Of a stretch of DNA of 54,968 bases, positions 18,871-27,045 are shown in pieces. Under the pieces are notes generated by a model. The model had not been told where the DNA came from. It ran no database searches and was given only the letters and a program-made list of their open reading frames with translations. The first letter of the stretch is position 1. Each line of letters starts with the position of its first letter. This DNA is from Candidatus Zixiibacteriota bacterium (GTDB lineage: Bacteria > Zixibacteria > MSB-5A5 > GN15 > FEB-12), in contig JBFMGC010000017.1 in NCBI GenBank assembly GCA_040752815.1, forward strand, positions 1-54,968. Direction: 5' to 3'. The position numbers and the translations under genes were made by a program.

Positions 18871-19749
18871 TCAGACTTCCTCAAACAGATGCACGTACCA
18901 GTCGCCGACCCCGGCAGTGACGAGCACCACGCCTATTATCACCAGGATGACGATTATCATCTTGATAAAGTCCTGCCCCTTGAGGCCGCCGGTCATGATC
19001 GGCTCGCGGGAGAGATAGGCCGATGCCGCATACAGCTCTTCGCCCATCAGAGTGTAGTCACACGCCGCGACAAAAAACGGCAACTGCTCGGCCTGCGCGG
19101 TGCCGGCAATCTGAATCGATCCGGCCGCGTTGCCGGTCTCGGCCAGCAGCAGCGACTCGGCAAAAAACCCGCCCATGTAGATATTGGTGGCGGGGCGCTC
19201 ACGCATCATGTACCCGTTGACGGTCGCGGTAAAGGCGAACTGCTCTCCCGCAACATAGCGGACGGTATCTTTGTCGTAGGAGTCCTTCTTGCCCATCTCG
19301 GTGTACGCCTGCTCGACCACTTCCTGCCCGGCAGCCAGCACCAGCGGGTAGCGGACAGGGACCATCAGCGGGGTCTCATACTGCGCGGTGATTCTGGCCA
19401 CGCGGCCAAGTATCGAAATGCCGGCGATAGTCTGGATTTCGTCGAGTTCCTGGATTCCCGGAATGAACAGCACCGGGCGCCCCATTTCGGTGGCGCGCCC
19501 GACTGCTTCTTCGACAGCGTCCAGACCGGGGATTTTGCGAAGGAAGAGCGGCTTGCCCTGTTTGGCCCAGCGGGTGTAGAGCAAAATGGCTGAGGAGAAC
19601 ACCACGACCAGGATCAAGGCGTTGATCCGGTCGATCCGAAACAGCGATGACTCGACGCTCTGCGCCCAAATCAGTGAGGGGGTGAGGAGGAACGCGAGGG
19701 TGAGTGTGGCTGTCTTCCGGGTGAAGAGGGATCGGAGGTTCACAATCAC
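18871..19749 (-). CDS. DUF6754-like membrane protein, first gene of the cluster
   Basis: 292 residues from GTG 19749; a second GTG at 19743 is also possible. It has a signal-like segment (ATLTLAFLLTPSLIWAQ), a membrane helix (ALILVVVFSSAILLYTRW, about 45-62), a soluble domain of about 190 residues (GRPVLFIPGIQELDEIQTIA, GGFFAESLLLAETG, AAYLSREPIMTG-like), and a C-terminal helix (FIKMIIVILVIIGVVLVTAG). The pattern matches my memory of DUF6754 proteins; no function is known to me. A TTGACA-18-TATATT promoter lies directly upstream and predicts transcription starting at the GTG itself, so the mRNA may be leaderless. Confidence 0.7.
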   Translation of the reverse strand: MIVNLRSLFTRKTATLTLAFLLTPSLIWAQSVESSLFRIDRINALILVVVFSSAILLYTRWAKQGKPLFLRKIPGLDAVEEAVGRATEMGRPVLFIPGIQELDEIQTIAGISILGRVARITAQYETPLMVPVRYPLVLAAGQEVVEQAYTEMGKKDSYDKDTVRYVAGEQFAFTATVNGYMMRERPATNIYMGGFFAESLLLAETGNAAGSIQIAGTAQAEQLPFFVAACDYTLMGEELYAASAYLSREPIMTGGLKGQDFIKMIIVILVIIGVVLVTAGVGDWYVHLFEEV

Positions 19750-19754
19750 AAATC

Positions 19755-19784
19755 AATATACGAGAGTCGGGAGCCGGTTGTCAA
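19755..19784 (-). promoter_or_regulatory. Sigma-70 promoter of the five-gene membrane cluster
   Basis: On the minus strand TTGACA (19784-19779), 18-nt spacer, TATATT (19760-19755). The predicted start near 19748 coincides with the GTG at 19749/19743. Confidence 0.7.
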
Positions 19785-19977
19785 CTGCGTTAGACTGTGT
19801 CGGGAATGGGAACCTCCGGAGGAACGGGAGGAGTATTTTTCGGACTAGCCTACCTACCGCAAAGCTGTTGGCTAACGGGGCCGGCGAGTAATATATTGCT
19901 TGGCAATAGCTCTATCTGTATTGTATTTGCAATGGCCGTTCACTATGGAGCCGCCAAATCACTCCAGGAAGTTTTCT

Positions 19978-21867
19978 ATGGCCGAGCTACCTGAGGATGA
20001 CAGGACGCAATCTTTCGTTGTGCTGACCAAAGGCACAATGGTGTCGCACTATCGGATCGTAGAGAAGATCGGTGCCGGCGGAATGGGCGAGGTCTATTTG
20101 GCGGACGACACGAGGCTCGATCGTCATGTCGCCCTGAAATTTCTGCCTCCCCACCTTTGTCAAGACGAAGGGTGCCGGGCGCGATTCATACGAGAAGCCC
20201 AGGCCGCGGCAAAACTCAGCCATCCCAATATAGTCACGGTTCACGAAGTCAGCGAACTGCACGGCCGTCCTTACATAGTGATGGAGCATGTAGAAGGTCA
20301 GTCATTGCTTGAGGTGATAAAAGGACCCGGATTGACTCCGGATCGAGTAATCAATCTGGTTATACAGGTGTGTGACGGATTGACGGAAGCGCAGAAGTAC
20401 GGAGTTGTACACCGCGACATCAAACCATCCAACATCCTGATCGACTCACACGGCAGAGCCAAATTGCTCGACTTTGGATTAGCGGCAGTCCGCGGAACGG
20501 ACAAGCTCACAAAGACCGGTTCGACCCTCGGCACTCTTGGGTATATGTCTCCCGAACAGGCTTCGGGCCGGACGGTAGATGAGCGATCCGATCTGTTTTC
20601 GCTGGGTGTCGTGCTCTACGAGACGATTACCGGACGGAGGCCGTTCACTGGCGAGGACGAAGCTGCTACTTTGCATGCTGTGACCCACGAGACGCCTCAG
20701 CCCCTGGCGAGGTTCTGCGCGCACGTACCCGATGGGCTCCAGCAGGTAGTGGACAAAGCTCTCCAGAAAGATCCCTCGGTGCGCTATCAGTCGGCATCCG
20801 GGATGATGGCTGACCTGAGGCTTCTGCGACGGAGGTCATACGATACGGATCAGACTATCAAGAGACCCGATGCAAAGAGCCGCTATCTGTTACCTGTCGT
20901 GGGCATGGTAACCCTGATTTTGATCCTCATAGCGGTCGGTTATTTCGCCTTGGAACGAACTAGACTCTCAAGCGGACAGGTCTCTACCAGGTGGACCAAT
21001 TCTATTGCTGTTTTGCCATTCCGCGACTTCAGCGCTAACCGTGATCAGGAGCCATTCTGCGATGGCATGACCGACGCGCTTATCGGCCGGTTGTCGGCCA
21101 TCAAGGACCTGAAGGTCATCTCGATGACATCGGTTATGCGCTTCAAATCACCGGATCGGGACTTGAAGAAAATCGGTCACGATTTGCAAGTGGAGAAGAT
21201 TCTCGAGGGCAGTATTCAACGTGACAGCGGCGCGGTCCGCGTGCGGATGCAACTGATAAACGTTGAAGATGATGCCCAGCTCTGGTCGGATCAGTACGAC
21301 AGCGAGTTGAAGAGCGTATTCACGATACAGGACGACATCTCCCGCTCAATTGTGGAGGCCATGAAGATCGAGTTGCTCGGCGGGGAGGAAACCGCACTCG
21401 TGAAGAGAGCTACGAACAGTGAGGAAGCATACGGCGAATACGTGCAGGGACGATACCACTGGCGCAAGCGAAACGAGGATGCGATAAAGAAGGCCATAGA
21501 GCACTTCGAGACAGCAATCAAATACGACTCGAACTACGCGCTGGCCTATTCCGGCCTAGCCGACGCGTGGTCAGTGCTCCCCACCCACAGCTTCATTACC
21601 ACAGAGGACGCGCTGCCTAAGGCGCGAGAGGCTGCGGAGAAAGCGCTGGAGCTGGATGATCGACTGGGCGAAGCGCATGTGTCCATGGGGCTTGTGCTGA
21701 CGAATGCCAGGAGTATAAGGAATCAGAAAAGGAGTTTCTTGAAGCTATCGACCTTGATCCCGGCTACGTCTGGTCGCACGTATGGTACAGTAACATGCTT
21801 GGGCGTGTGGGAAAACGGGATGAGAGCTTGCGACGACTGCAGCTTGCCTACGAGCTTGACCCGTTGA
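19978..21867 (+). CDS. Ser/Thr protein kinase with TPR tail, 5' part of a frameshifted gene
   Basis: The ATG at 19978 has AGGAAG 6 nt upstream. Kinase domain: GAGGMGEVY glycine loop, ALKFLPP (catalytic Lys), HRDIKPSNIL catalytic loop, DFGLA, GTLGYMSPEQA. A membrane helix follows (YLLPVVGMVTLILILIAVGYFA), then a TolB/FlgO-like domain (SIAVLPFRDFSANRDQE to about residue 495), then the first TPR units. So a membrane-anchored sensor kinase of the PknB type. From about 21705 the frame no longer reads as TPR (RSIRNQKRSFLKLST); the TPR sequence continues one base back in frame to 23351. The last 50 or so residues of this frame are therefore out-of-frame, and the gene is broken or mis-assembled. Confidence 0.85.
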   Translation: MAELPEDDRTQSFVVLTKGTMVSHYRIVEKIGAGGMGEVYLADDTRLDRHVALKFLPPHLCQDEGCRARFIREAQAAAKLSHPNIVTVHEVSELHGRPYIVMEHVEGQSLLEVIKGPGLTPDRVINLVIQVCDGLTEAQKYGVVHRDIKPSNILIDSHGRAKLLDFGLAAVRGTDKLTKTGSTLGTLGYMSPEQASGRTVDERSDLFSLGVVLYETITGRRPFTGEDEAATLHAVTHETPQPLARFCAHVPDGLQQVVDKALQKDPSVRYQSASGMMADLRLLRRRSYDTDQTIKRPDAKSRYLLPVVGMVTLILILIAVGYFALERTRLSSGQVSTRWTNSIAVLPFRDFSANRDQEPFCDGMTDALIGRLSAIKDLKVISMTSVMRFKSPDRDLKKIGHDLQVEKILEGSIQRDSGAVRVRMQLINVEDDAQLWSDQYDSELKSVFTIQDDISRSIVEAMKIELLGGEETALVKRATNSEEAYGEYVQGRYHWRKRNEDAIKKAIEHFETAIKYDSNYALAYSGLADAWSVLPTHSFITTEDALPKAREAAEKALELDDRLGEAHVSMGLVLTNARSIRNQKRSFLKLSTLIPATSGRTYGTVTCLGVWENGMRACDDCSLPTSLTR

Positions 21868-23351
21868 ATCTTGTCACCCTGAGCAATCTGGCCAACAAGA
21901 GAAAGGACGCCAGGAATTGGGAGGAAGCGGAGAGACTGTATCGACAGGTCCTCGAGCTCGAATCCGTACCCTTTGCGGCTGACCGCTTGGGCAGCCTGCT
22001 CCAGACGCTGGGTCGCAACGAGGAAGCCATGGCCCTCTACGTGCGCGTTCTCAAACAATTCCCGACCGATGAAGGGCTATATGCCAGGCTGTGGTACCTT
22101 CACATCCGAATGGGTGACCTGGAAGCCGCATTCAATGACGTTGAGGAGCTCTATAAACAACGACGTGACGATACAAGCAGGTTCATCTCTCGCGGTGACG
22201 TCTATTACACGGTGTTTCGATACGATGAGGCTATCGAGAACTACAAACTCGCTTTGCATTTGAAGCCCAAGTCTGAAATGGCTCTGGAAAGGCTCGTTTG
22301 GGTTTGCCTTGATGCCGGACGCTTCGATGAGGCCATAAAGTATGCGAATAGGTACGTTGAATTCTGGCCTGACCAAACTTGGTCCTACCGCTTGCGCGGA
22401 TGGGTCAATTCCGTCAGGGGAGACCTTGATCAGGTGTTCGGCGATGTCAAGAGGTTGGCGAAACTCGCTCCCGACGACCTGACTCCTTATGCGTTGGAGG
22501 CCGTTACTTACCTTCATTTGGGGAAATTCGCGCGTGCCATGGAGATCATCGAGGACAAATATCTGTCGAGTGACATCGCTGATAATCGAAGGTACGGGGC
22601 CGGCACCAATGCACGCATCCTAGTCGCACAGGGGAAGTTCAACCGTGCGCTGGCATATCTCGACAGTTGTCTTGTCGCCGACAGCCTGAGTGATCTCCTA
22701 TATGACGTAGCGTCGGCGAGATTGCAAAGGATGTATCTCTACGAAGAGATGGGGGATTTCGATCGAGCCTTGGCAGAGGGGAGACGTGTTGCCGAACTCT
22801 ATTTGGAAGCTGATCCTGGTGAGATGATCGCATGGAAGGATTACCTGGTGCAGATTCTCGCCATGCGCGGTGACTTTGATGAAGCGGAAGAAGTTGTGCG
22901 GTGGCTCAAAACCAAAGCCGGGGGACGCACGCTGGCCAGCAACGGGTTTTATTATGGCCTGGGGGCCATTGAATTTGCTCGTGGTGACTACGAGTCGGCC
23001 ATAGAGTACCTGAAAATCAGTGCCGACAGCACACCGGATCGCTCGTCAAGTGGCTACTTCCAGGCACCGATCCTACTCGCCAGGGCGTACCTTGAGGCGG
23101 GGCAGCTCGAAAAAGCGATTGGTCTTTACGAAACCCTCTTAACGAACACATCAACCAATCGTATAGATTGGGTGGTCCAAATAACCAAGGCCCGGTATCA
23201 CCTTGGTCGTGCCTACGAACTGGCCGGTCGCCCCCGTGACGCTGCGACGCAATACGAGAAGTTCCTCAATTATTGGGGTAATGCGGACGTGCGACTTGAG
23301 TCTGTCGATTACGCCCGTGCCCGGTTGGCTAAATTGAAGGCCGGATCTTAA
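21795..23351 (+). CDS. TPR-repeat continuation of the kinase gene, 3' part after frameshift
   Basis: 518 residues from the first ATG in this frame, but protein-like sequence starts earlier, near 21708 (QEYKESEKEFLEAIDLDPGY), directly continuing the kinase's TPR unit. About ten TPR-like helical pairs follow (for example EEAERLYRQVLELESVPFAA and GDYESAIEYLKISADSTPD), ending ARARLAKLKAGS. TPRs usually bind partner proteins. It has no ribosome site of its own, so I regard it as the C-terminal half of one roughly 1120-residue protein. If translated alone it would be a soluble TPR protein. Confidence 0.8.
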   Translation: MLGRVGKRDESLRRLQLAYELDPLNLVTLSNLANKRKDARNWEEAERLYRQVLELESVPFAADRLGSLLQTLGRNEEAMALYVRVLKQFPTDEGLYARLWYLHIRMGDLEAAFNDVEELYKQRRDDTSRFISRGDVYYTVFRYDEAIENYKLALHLKPKSEMALERLVWVCLDAGRFDEAIKYANRYVEFWPDQTWSYRLRGWVNSVRGDLDQVFGDVKRLAKLAPDDLTPYALEAVTYLHLGKFARAMEIIEDKYLSSDIADNRRYGAGTNARILVAQGKFNRALAYLDSCLVADSLSDLLYDVASARLQRMYLYEEMGDFDRALAEGRRVAELYLEADPGEMIAWKDYLVQILAMRGDFDEAEEVVRWLKTKAGGRTLASNGFYYGLGAIEFARGDYESAIEYLKISADSTPDRSSSGYFQAPILLARAYLEAGQLEKAIGLYETLLTNTSTNRIDWVVQITKARYHLGRAYELAGRPRDAATQYEKFLNYWGNADVRLESVDYARARLAKLKAGS

Positions 23352-23412
23352 GTCTCCAACGCGAGCATTTGTGGCTTCAAGGCAAAGCTGCGCTCGCGGC
23401 GATACATCACGC

Positions 23413-23438
23413 CTCCCAGTGCAAGCACTGGGGCACCA
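23413..23438. repeat. Hairpin repeat, copy 1
   Basis: 26-nt unit with internal dyad CCAGTGC-AA-GCACTGG. The second copy (23477-23502) differs at one base; start-to-start distance is 64 nt. It lies between the convergent kinase/TPR and MFS genes. Confidence 0.7.
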
Positions 23439-23476
23439 TATGAAACCCACGTGAGAGGTAGGGCACCCGATTACCA

Positions 23477-23502
23477 CTCCCAGTACAAGCACTGGGGCAC
23501 CA
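23477..23502. repeat. Hairpin repeat, copy 2
   Basis: Same 26-nt unit as 23413-23438 with one substitution (G to A in the left arm), which weakens the dyad to a near-perfect one. Confidence 0.7.
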
Positions 23503-23526
23503 GGGGTTGGGAGCTGGCCGATTGGA

Positions 23527-24750
23527 TCACACTCTCTGCCGCGTAGTGAGGTCGCGACCGCGAACCGCAAACCAAATTGTTCCGGCGAGTCCGAAAACGA
23601 ATGCTACCAGAAAATTCGTGGCCGGGCTTATCAGCCAGAGCAGCGCGCCGCCGAACGCGGCCAGCGATACGATTGTGTCTCGAATCAGGTAGTATAGTCC
23701 GAATACCGCCGCCTCACGGCCTTTGGGCGCCAGGTCCAGTATCAGAGCCTTGCGCGTAGGTTCACCGAATTCTTTCAGCCCGCGCACGAAAAACGCCAGC
23801 ACCAGCGGCCAAAACGAGTGTGAGACGAGCAACATGAGCGGGAAGACCGTGAAGAACACGAACGTAATGACCACAAACGGTTTCTTGGCGGTCTTGTCCG
23901 CCCAATAGGCGACCGGGATGTAGCACAGAGCTGACGTCGCCATTTCTACAGTGGTAAGCACACCGAACTCCACTGCGCTCACCGGCGACGCAATCGTCTT
24001 CATCGCCCAGACCACCGCAAACGCATATGGAATCTGTTCGCAGAAGCGGATCAGGATATCGGAGACAAGCAGGTTTCTCAGATCAGGGTTCAACAGGCGA
24101 AACGCCTTGAGCGGGTTCTTCTCCGGCGTGGAGTCTTCGGCTGATTTTTCGGACGAATGTTCGGATTCGATCATGACCTGCTGCATGACCGCGGCCACCA
24201 CGGCCATCAGAATCGCCGCGCCAAACGCCAGTCGTACTCCCCGTACTTCCCCCCAGGCGCTGATAAACAGGCCGCCTACAATCGGCCCGAACGCCATCGG
24301 CACCCGCCGCACCAGCGAGTGCACTGAAACGCCCATGGTGCGCTTGCTCAAAGGCAAAACACGAGCGACCAGGGCCATTATCGCCGGCAGGGAGATCGCA
24401 CTCCAGGCGATGAAGAACAGCGCGCCGACCAGGACGGCGTAGATCGACGGGAACAGGATGACGATACCGAAGCCGATCATCGCCATCAGATTGAAAACCA
24501 GCAGAGCTTTCTTGATGCCGATGCGATCGGAGAGGTATCCGCCGGGAAACGAGTACAGCGCGCCCAAGAGGTTTTGAAGCCCGCCAAGAAGACCGATCGT
24601 GATCGCCCCGCCGCCGAGCGCCATGAGGTAGATGGGCAAAAACCGCTCGGCCATCCGCTCGCCCATGCCCACGAGTATGACCATGCCGAGCATGGCGATC
24701 ATGCTGCGTTTGAGGGCGAAGAAATCGGCGAGTCTCTTCAGCAGTGACAT
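23527..24750 (-). CDS. Major facilitator superfamily transporter
   Basis: 407 residues, about 12 membrane helices. The MFS loop motif between helices 2 and 3 is visible (GGYLSDRIGIKKALL), as is a matching half-way loop (YWADKTAKKPF) that marks the second six-helix bundle. The central loop (about 190-215) is long and charged. Substrate unknown; drug/metabolite exporters share this pattern. The gene ends convergently with the kinase/TPR gene. The start at ATG 24750 has only a weak ribosome site. Confidence 0.85.
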   Translation of the reverse strand: MSLLKRLADFFALKRSMIAMLGMVILVGMGERMAERFLPIYLMALGGGAITIGLLGGLQNLLGALYSFPGGYLSDRIGIKKALLVFNLMAMIGFGIVILFPSIYAVLVGALFFIAWSAISLPAIMALVARVLPLSKRTMGVSVHSLVRRVPMAFGPIVGGLFISAWGEVRGVRLAFGAAILMAVVAAVMQQVMIESEHSSEKSAEDSTPEKNPLKAFRLLNPDLRNLLVSDILIRFCEQIPYAFAVVWAMKTIASPVSAVEFGVLTTVEMATSALCYIPVAYWADKTAKKPFVVITFVFFTVFPLMLLVSHSFWPLVLAFFVRGLKEFGEPTRKALILDLAPKGREAAVFGLYYLIRDTIVSLAAFGGALLWLISPATNFLVAFVFGLAGTIWFAVRGRDLTTRQRV

Positions 24751-24805
24751 CGGTTACTCAGCGAAGCAGTGAAGCGGTCGCAATTGCGTCGGCGTTCTTT
24801 GTAAA

Positions 24806-24944
24806 CCGCCCAGCGGGAGTTTTGAAGAAGCCCCCATGTGGTGTCGGCCGACTCTGGCCGACACTCACAAGTCCAAATCTGTCGGGCAGGGTCGCCCGAC
24901 AGCACATCGCGCGAGTGGCTCGTTCAACAACTCCCAACGGGCGG
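24806..24944. repeat. Composite inverted-repeat element
   Basis: Outer imperfect arms (24806-24821 and 24929-24944, 13 of 16 matching) enclose two perfect 9-bp hairpins with 6-nt loops: GTGTCGGCC/GGCCGACAC (24841-24864) and CTGTCGGGC/GCCCGACAG (24879-24902). No coding potential. It lies between two minus-strand genes. Confidence 0.6.
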
Positions 24945-24976
24945 GCATCGATCCAGCTTGACTCCACATCTGAAAT

Positions 24977-24995
24977 CCCCACCCGTTGGGTGGGG
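24977..24995. repeat. GGGTGGG-type hairpin repeat
   Basis: Perfect 8-bp arms CCCCACCC/GGGTGGGG around GTT. One of five related intergenic hairpins in the window (also near 34743, 40802, 50028 and 50846). Confidence 0.6.
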
Positions 24996-25028
24996 TACCG
25001 AGAAACCTACAGCACGCATGTGTCACCC

Positions 25029-25901
25029 TCACACCCAATACAACACCGCCATTACGGTCAATATCCACAGCGTCACTGTGATCAGAATCGGGCGGTCGGT
25101 AATCAGAACCCGCATCGGCGAGCCGCCCTTCTCCTCTTTGTGGATCAGATACAGATACCGAAATACGCCGTACACTACGAACGGAATGGTCAGAAACAGG
25201 TTGTGTGTCCCTAGTTTGTCCATCACTTCGGATGAGAAGGAATACAACATGTACATTACCACCACCGACGCGGTAGTCACCCCGATACACTGATCCAGCA
25301 GATACGGCGAGTATTTGCCCAGGATGCGGCGATGTGCGGTGGCATCGGAATCGAGCAGCACCAGTTCGTGGCGTCGTTTACCGAACGACAAAAACAGCGC
25401 GAGCAGCAGCGTGTTGATGAGCAGCCACTTTGAGGCCGCCACGTCAATCGCTATAGCGCCGGCGTAGGCGCGAAGCACGAAACTGATCGCGACAGTCATG
25501 GCGTCGAGTATCACCACATCCTTCAAAAGCATCGAGTAGGCGACATTGAGGGCGAGAAACGCCGCCGAGGCGGCGAAGAATCCCCCGCCCAGCCACGACG
25601 ATCCGCCCAGGCCGATCACAATCAGCGCGAAACCGAGCGCGGCGGCGGGGGCCACGGCGAGTCGGCCCGAGGCAAGCGGGCGGTCTTTTTTGAGTGGATG
25701 ACGGCGGTCTTTAGCGCGGTCGATGATATCGTTGAAAACGTACATCGCCGACGACAGCAGGCAGAACAACCCGGTGGCCAGGAGGGCGTGCTCCAGTTTG
25801 GCGCTGTCACCGAGTTCCCCGGCGAAAACAATCGCCGCCAGCACCACGCTGTTTTTGAGCCATTGTTGGGGTCGTACAACTTTGATCAGGTCCCGCCACA
25901 T
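25029..25901 (-). CDS. UbiA-family prenyltransferase, decaprenyl-phosphate phosphoribosyltransferase-like
   Basis: 290 residues from ATG 25901 (AAAGGAC upstream; the longer frame lacks a site). About eight membrane helices. The first Asp-rich motif NDIIDRAKDRRHP and a second Asp-containing motif (KDVVILDAMTVAISFVLRAYAG) bind the Mg-pyrophosphate of the donor. The N-terminus (VVRPQQWLKN) and the block SFGKRRHEL are characteristic of the branch that moves phosphoribose onto decaprenyl phosphate, the first step to an arabinose or ribose lipid donor. No epimerase partner is adjacent, so the end product is uncertain; other UbiA substrates are possible. Confidence 0.85.
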   Translation of the reverse strand: MWRDLIKVVRPQQWLKNSVVLAAIVFAGELGDSAKLEHALLATGLFCLLSSAMYVFNDIIDRAKDRRHPLKKDRPLASGRLAVAPAAALGFALIVIGLGGSSWLGGGFFAASAAFLALNVAYSMLLKDVVILDAMTVAISFVLRAYAGAIAIDVAASKWLLINTLLLALFLSFGKRRHELVLLDSDATAHRRILGKYSPYLLDQCIGVTTASVVVMYMLYSFSSEVMDKLGTHNLFLTIPFVVYGVFRYLYLIHKEEKGGSPMRVLITDRPILITVTLWILTVMAVLYWV

Positions 25902-26100
25902 AGTTTGGGCGTCCTTTGGAACAGTACGAGGTTCTGGTTCGTATTCCAAGGTCGAAGATAGCGGGGGGCGGTCGCGAAATCAAACCATAAATGTTTATTC
26001 TACAGCGGGTTGCGAATGGTGACTTCGATCGTGTCCGAGAGATCAGCACCCACCCTGCAAAAAGGTTTCTTTTTGCCGCTCCAGGAGCTTTATTCGGTCG

Positions 26101-27045
26101 ATGATTCGCAAACGTCAACGCCGGGTACCCTCCGGTCACTACGCCCTGTTGGTGAACCGTCGCGCCTCTAACTATGAGCCGAAGGCGGTAGAGAAACTGG
26201 TGGCCTCGATTCGGGCGGCCGGGCAGTCCTACACGATTTACGAACCTGAAACAGCAGTCGATCTGCTTCGTCAGGCCGAAGTCGCCGCCGGGCAACGTCA
26301 GGCGAGCGCGGCGTATCCGCGGCCGTACGAGCGAGGCGGCAAGGTTACGGCGCTGGTCGCCTGCGGCGGTGACGGGACTTTCAATCTCGTGGCGCGGGTT
26401 GGTCAGAAAGCTGACTTACCGGTGGGGCAACTTCCACTGGGCAAAACGAACAATGTCGCCTTGTCGTTTTACGGCACATCCGAACCATCGCAAGCAATCA
26501 AGAACATACTTTCATCCGGAGCCCGCGCAACCAATGTCGGCCTGGCCGGTAATTTGCCGTTTTTCGGATCAGTGGGACTCGGTTTCGCCCCCAAGTTTAT
26601 CGAGGAACTGGCTAAACGCCCCCTTCCACGATTTACGATGGGATGGTCTCAGTTGGGCGCGAAGGTAGCTGCCCAGGTGACCTTGGCGAGGACTGTAGTC
26701 AAAGTCGACGCCTTCCGTTTCGAGATCCAACCGATCATCCTCAATGTCAACATCCTGAGTCACAGCATGGGTCTCCCGCTGACGCTTTCGTCGGTGCCCG
26801 ACGACGGGCAGATCGAGCTGGTTTTCGATGCCGGTCTGCAGGCGGGACATTTCTCATCGTTCACGCGTCTAATAAGAAAGAAGCAGTATCTATATAGCGA
26901 CGAATTCCGGCTCTTTCGCGGGCGCGAAATCTCAGTCGAGCCGGTAGCCGGGCGGATGATGTACCTTGACGGTGAGCTTATTGAGCTGCCAACCGATCTT
27001 TTGGAAATCAGGATTGACGGAAAGAAGCTACAAGTCCTTAGCTAA
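26101..27045 (+). CDS. Diacylglycerol-kinase-family lipid kinase
   Basis: 314 residues. The catalytic domain carries ALLVNRRASN (about 16-25), the ATP-binding motif CGGDGTFNLVARV (about 95-107) and PLGKTNNVALSF (about 117-128; the usual form is PxGTxNxxA, here with Lys). A C-terminal beta-sandwich domain ends with the typical YLDGELIELP. Enzymes of this family phosphorylate diacylglycerol, sphingosine or other lipid alcohols at the inner membrane face. Lipid specificity is not readable. An AGGAG site lies about 13 nt before the ATG, rather far. The end overlaps the next gene. Confidence 0.85.
   Translation: MIRKRQRRVPSGHYALLVNRRASNYEPKAVEKLVASIRAAGQSYTIYEPETAVDLLRQAEVAAGQRQASAAYPRPYERGGKVTALVACGGDGTFNLVARVGQKADLPVGQLPLGKTNNVALSFYGTSEPSQAIKNILSSGARATNVGLAGNLPFFGSVGLGFAPKFIEELAKRPLPRFTMGWSQLGAKVAAQVTLARTVVKVDAFRFEIQPIILNVNILSHSMGLPLTLSSVPDDGQIELVFDAGLQAGHFSSFTRLIRKKQYLYSDEFRLFRGREISVEPVAGRMMYLDGELIELPTDLLEIRIDGKKLQVLS

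Noticed and set aside
21660-21867. Programmed -1 frameshifting in the kinase gene
   Set aside because: No slippery heptamer or strong downstream stem is evident where the TPR homology switches frame. An indel is simpler.
23413-23502. CRISPR array
   Set aside because: Only two units with one 38-nt gap; no cas genes and no third unit.
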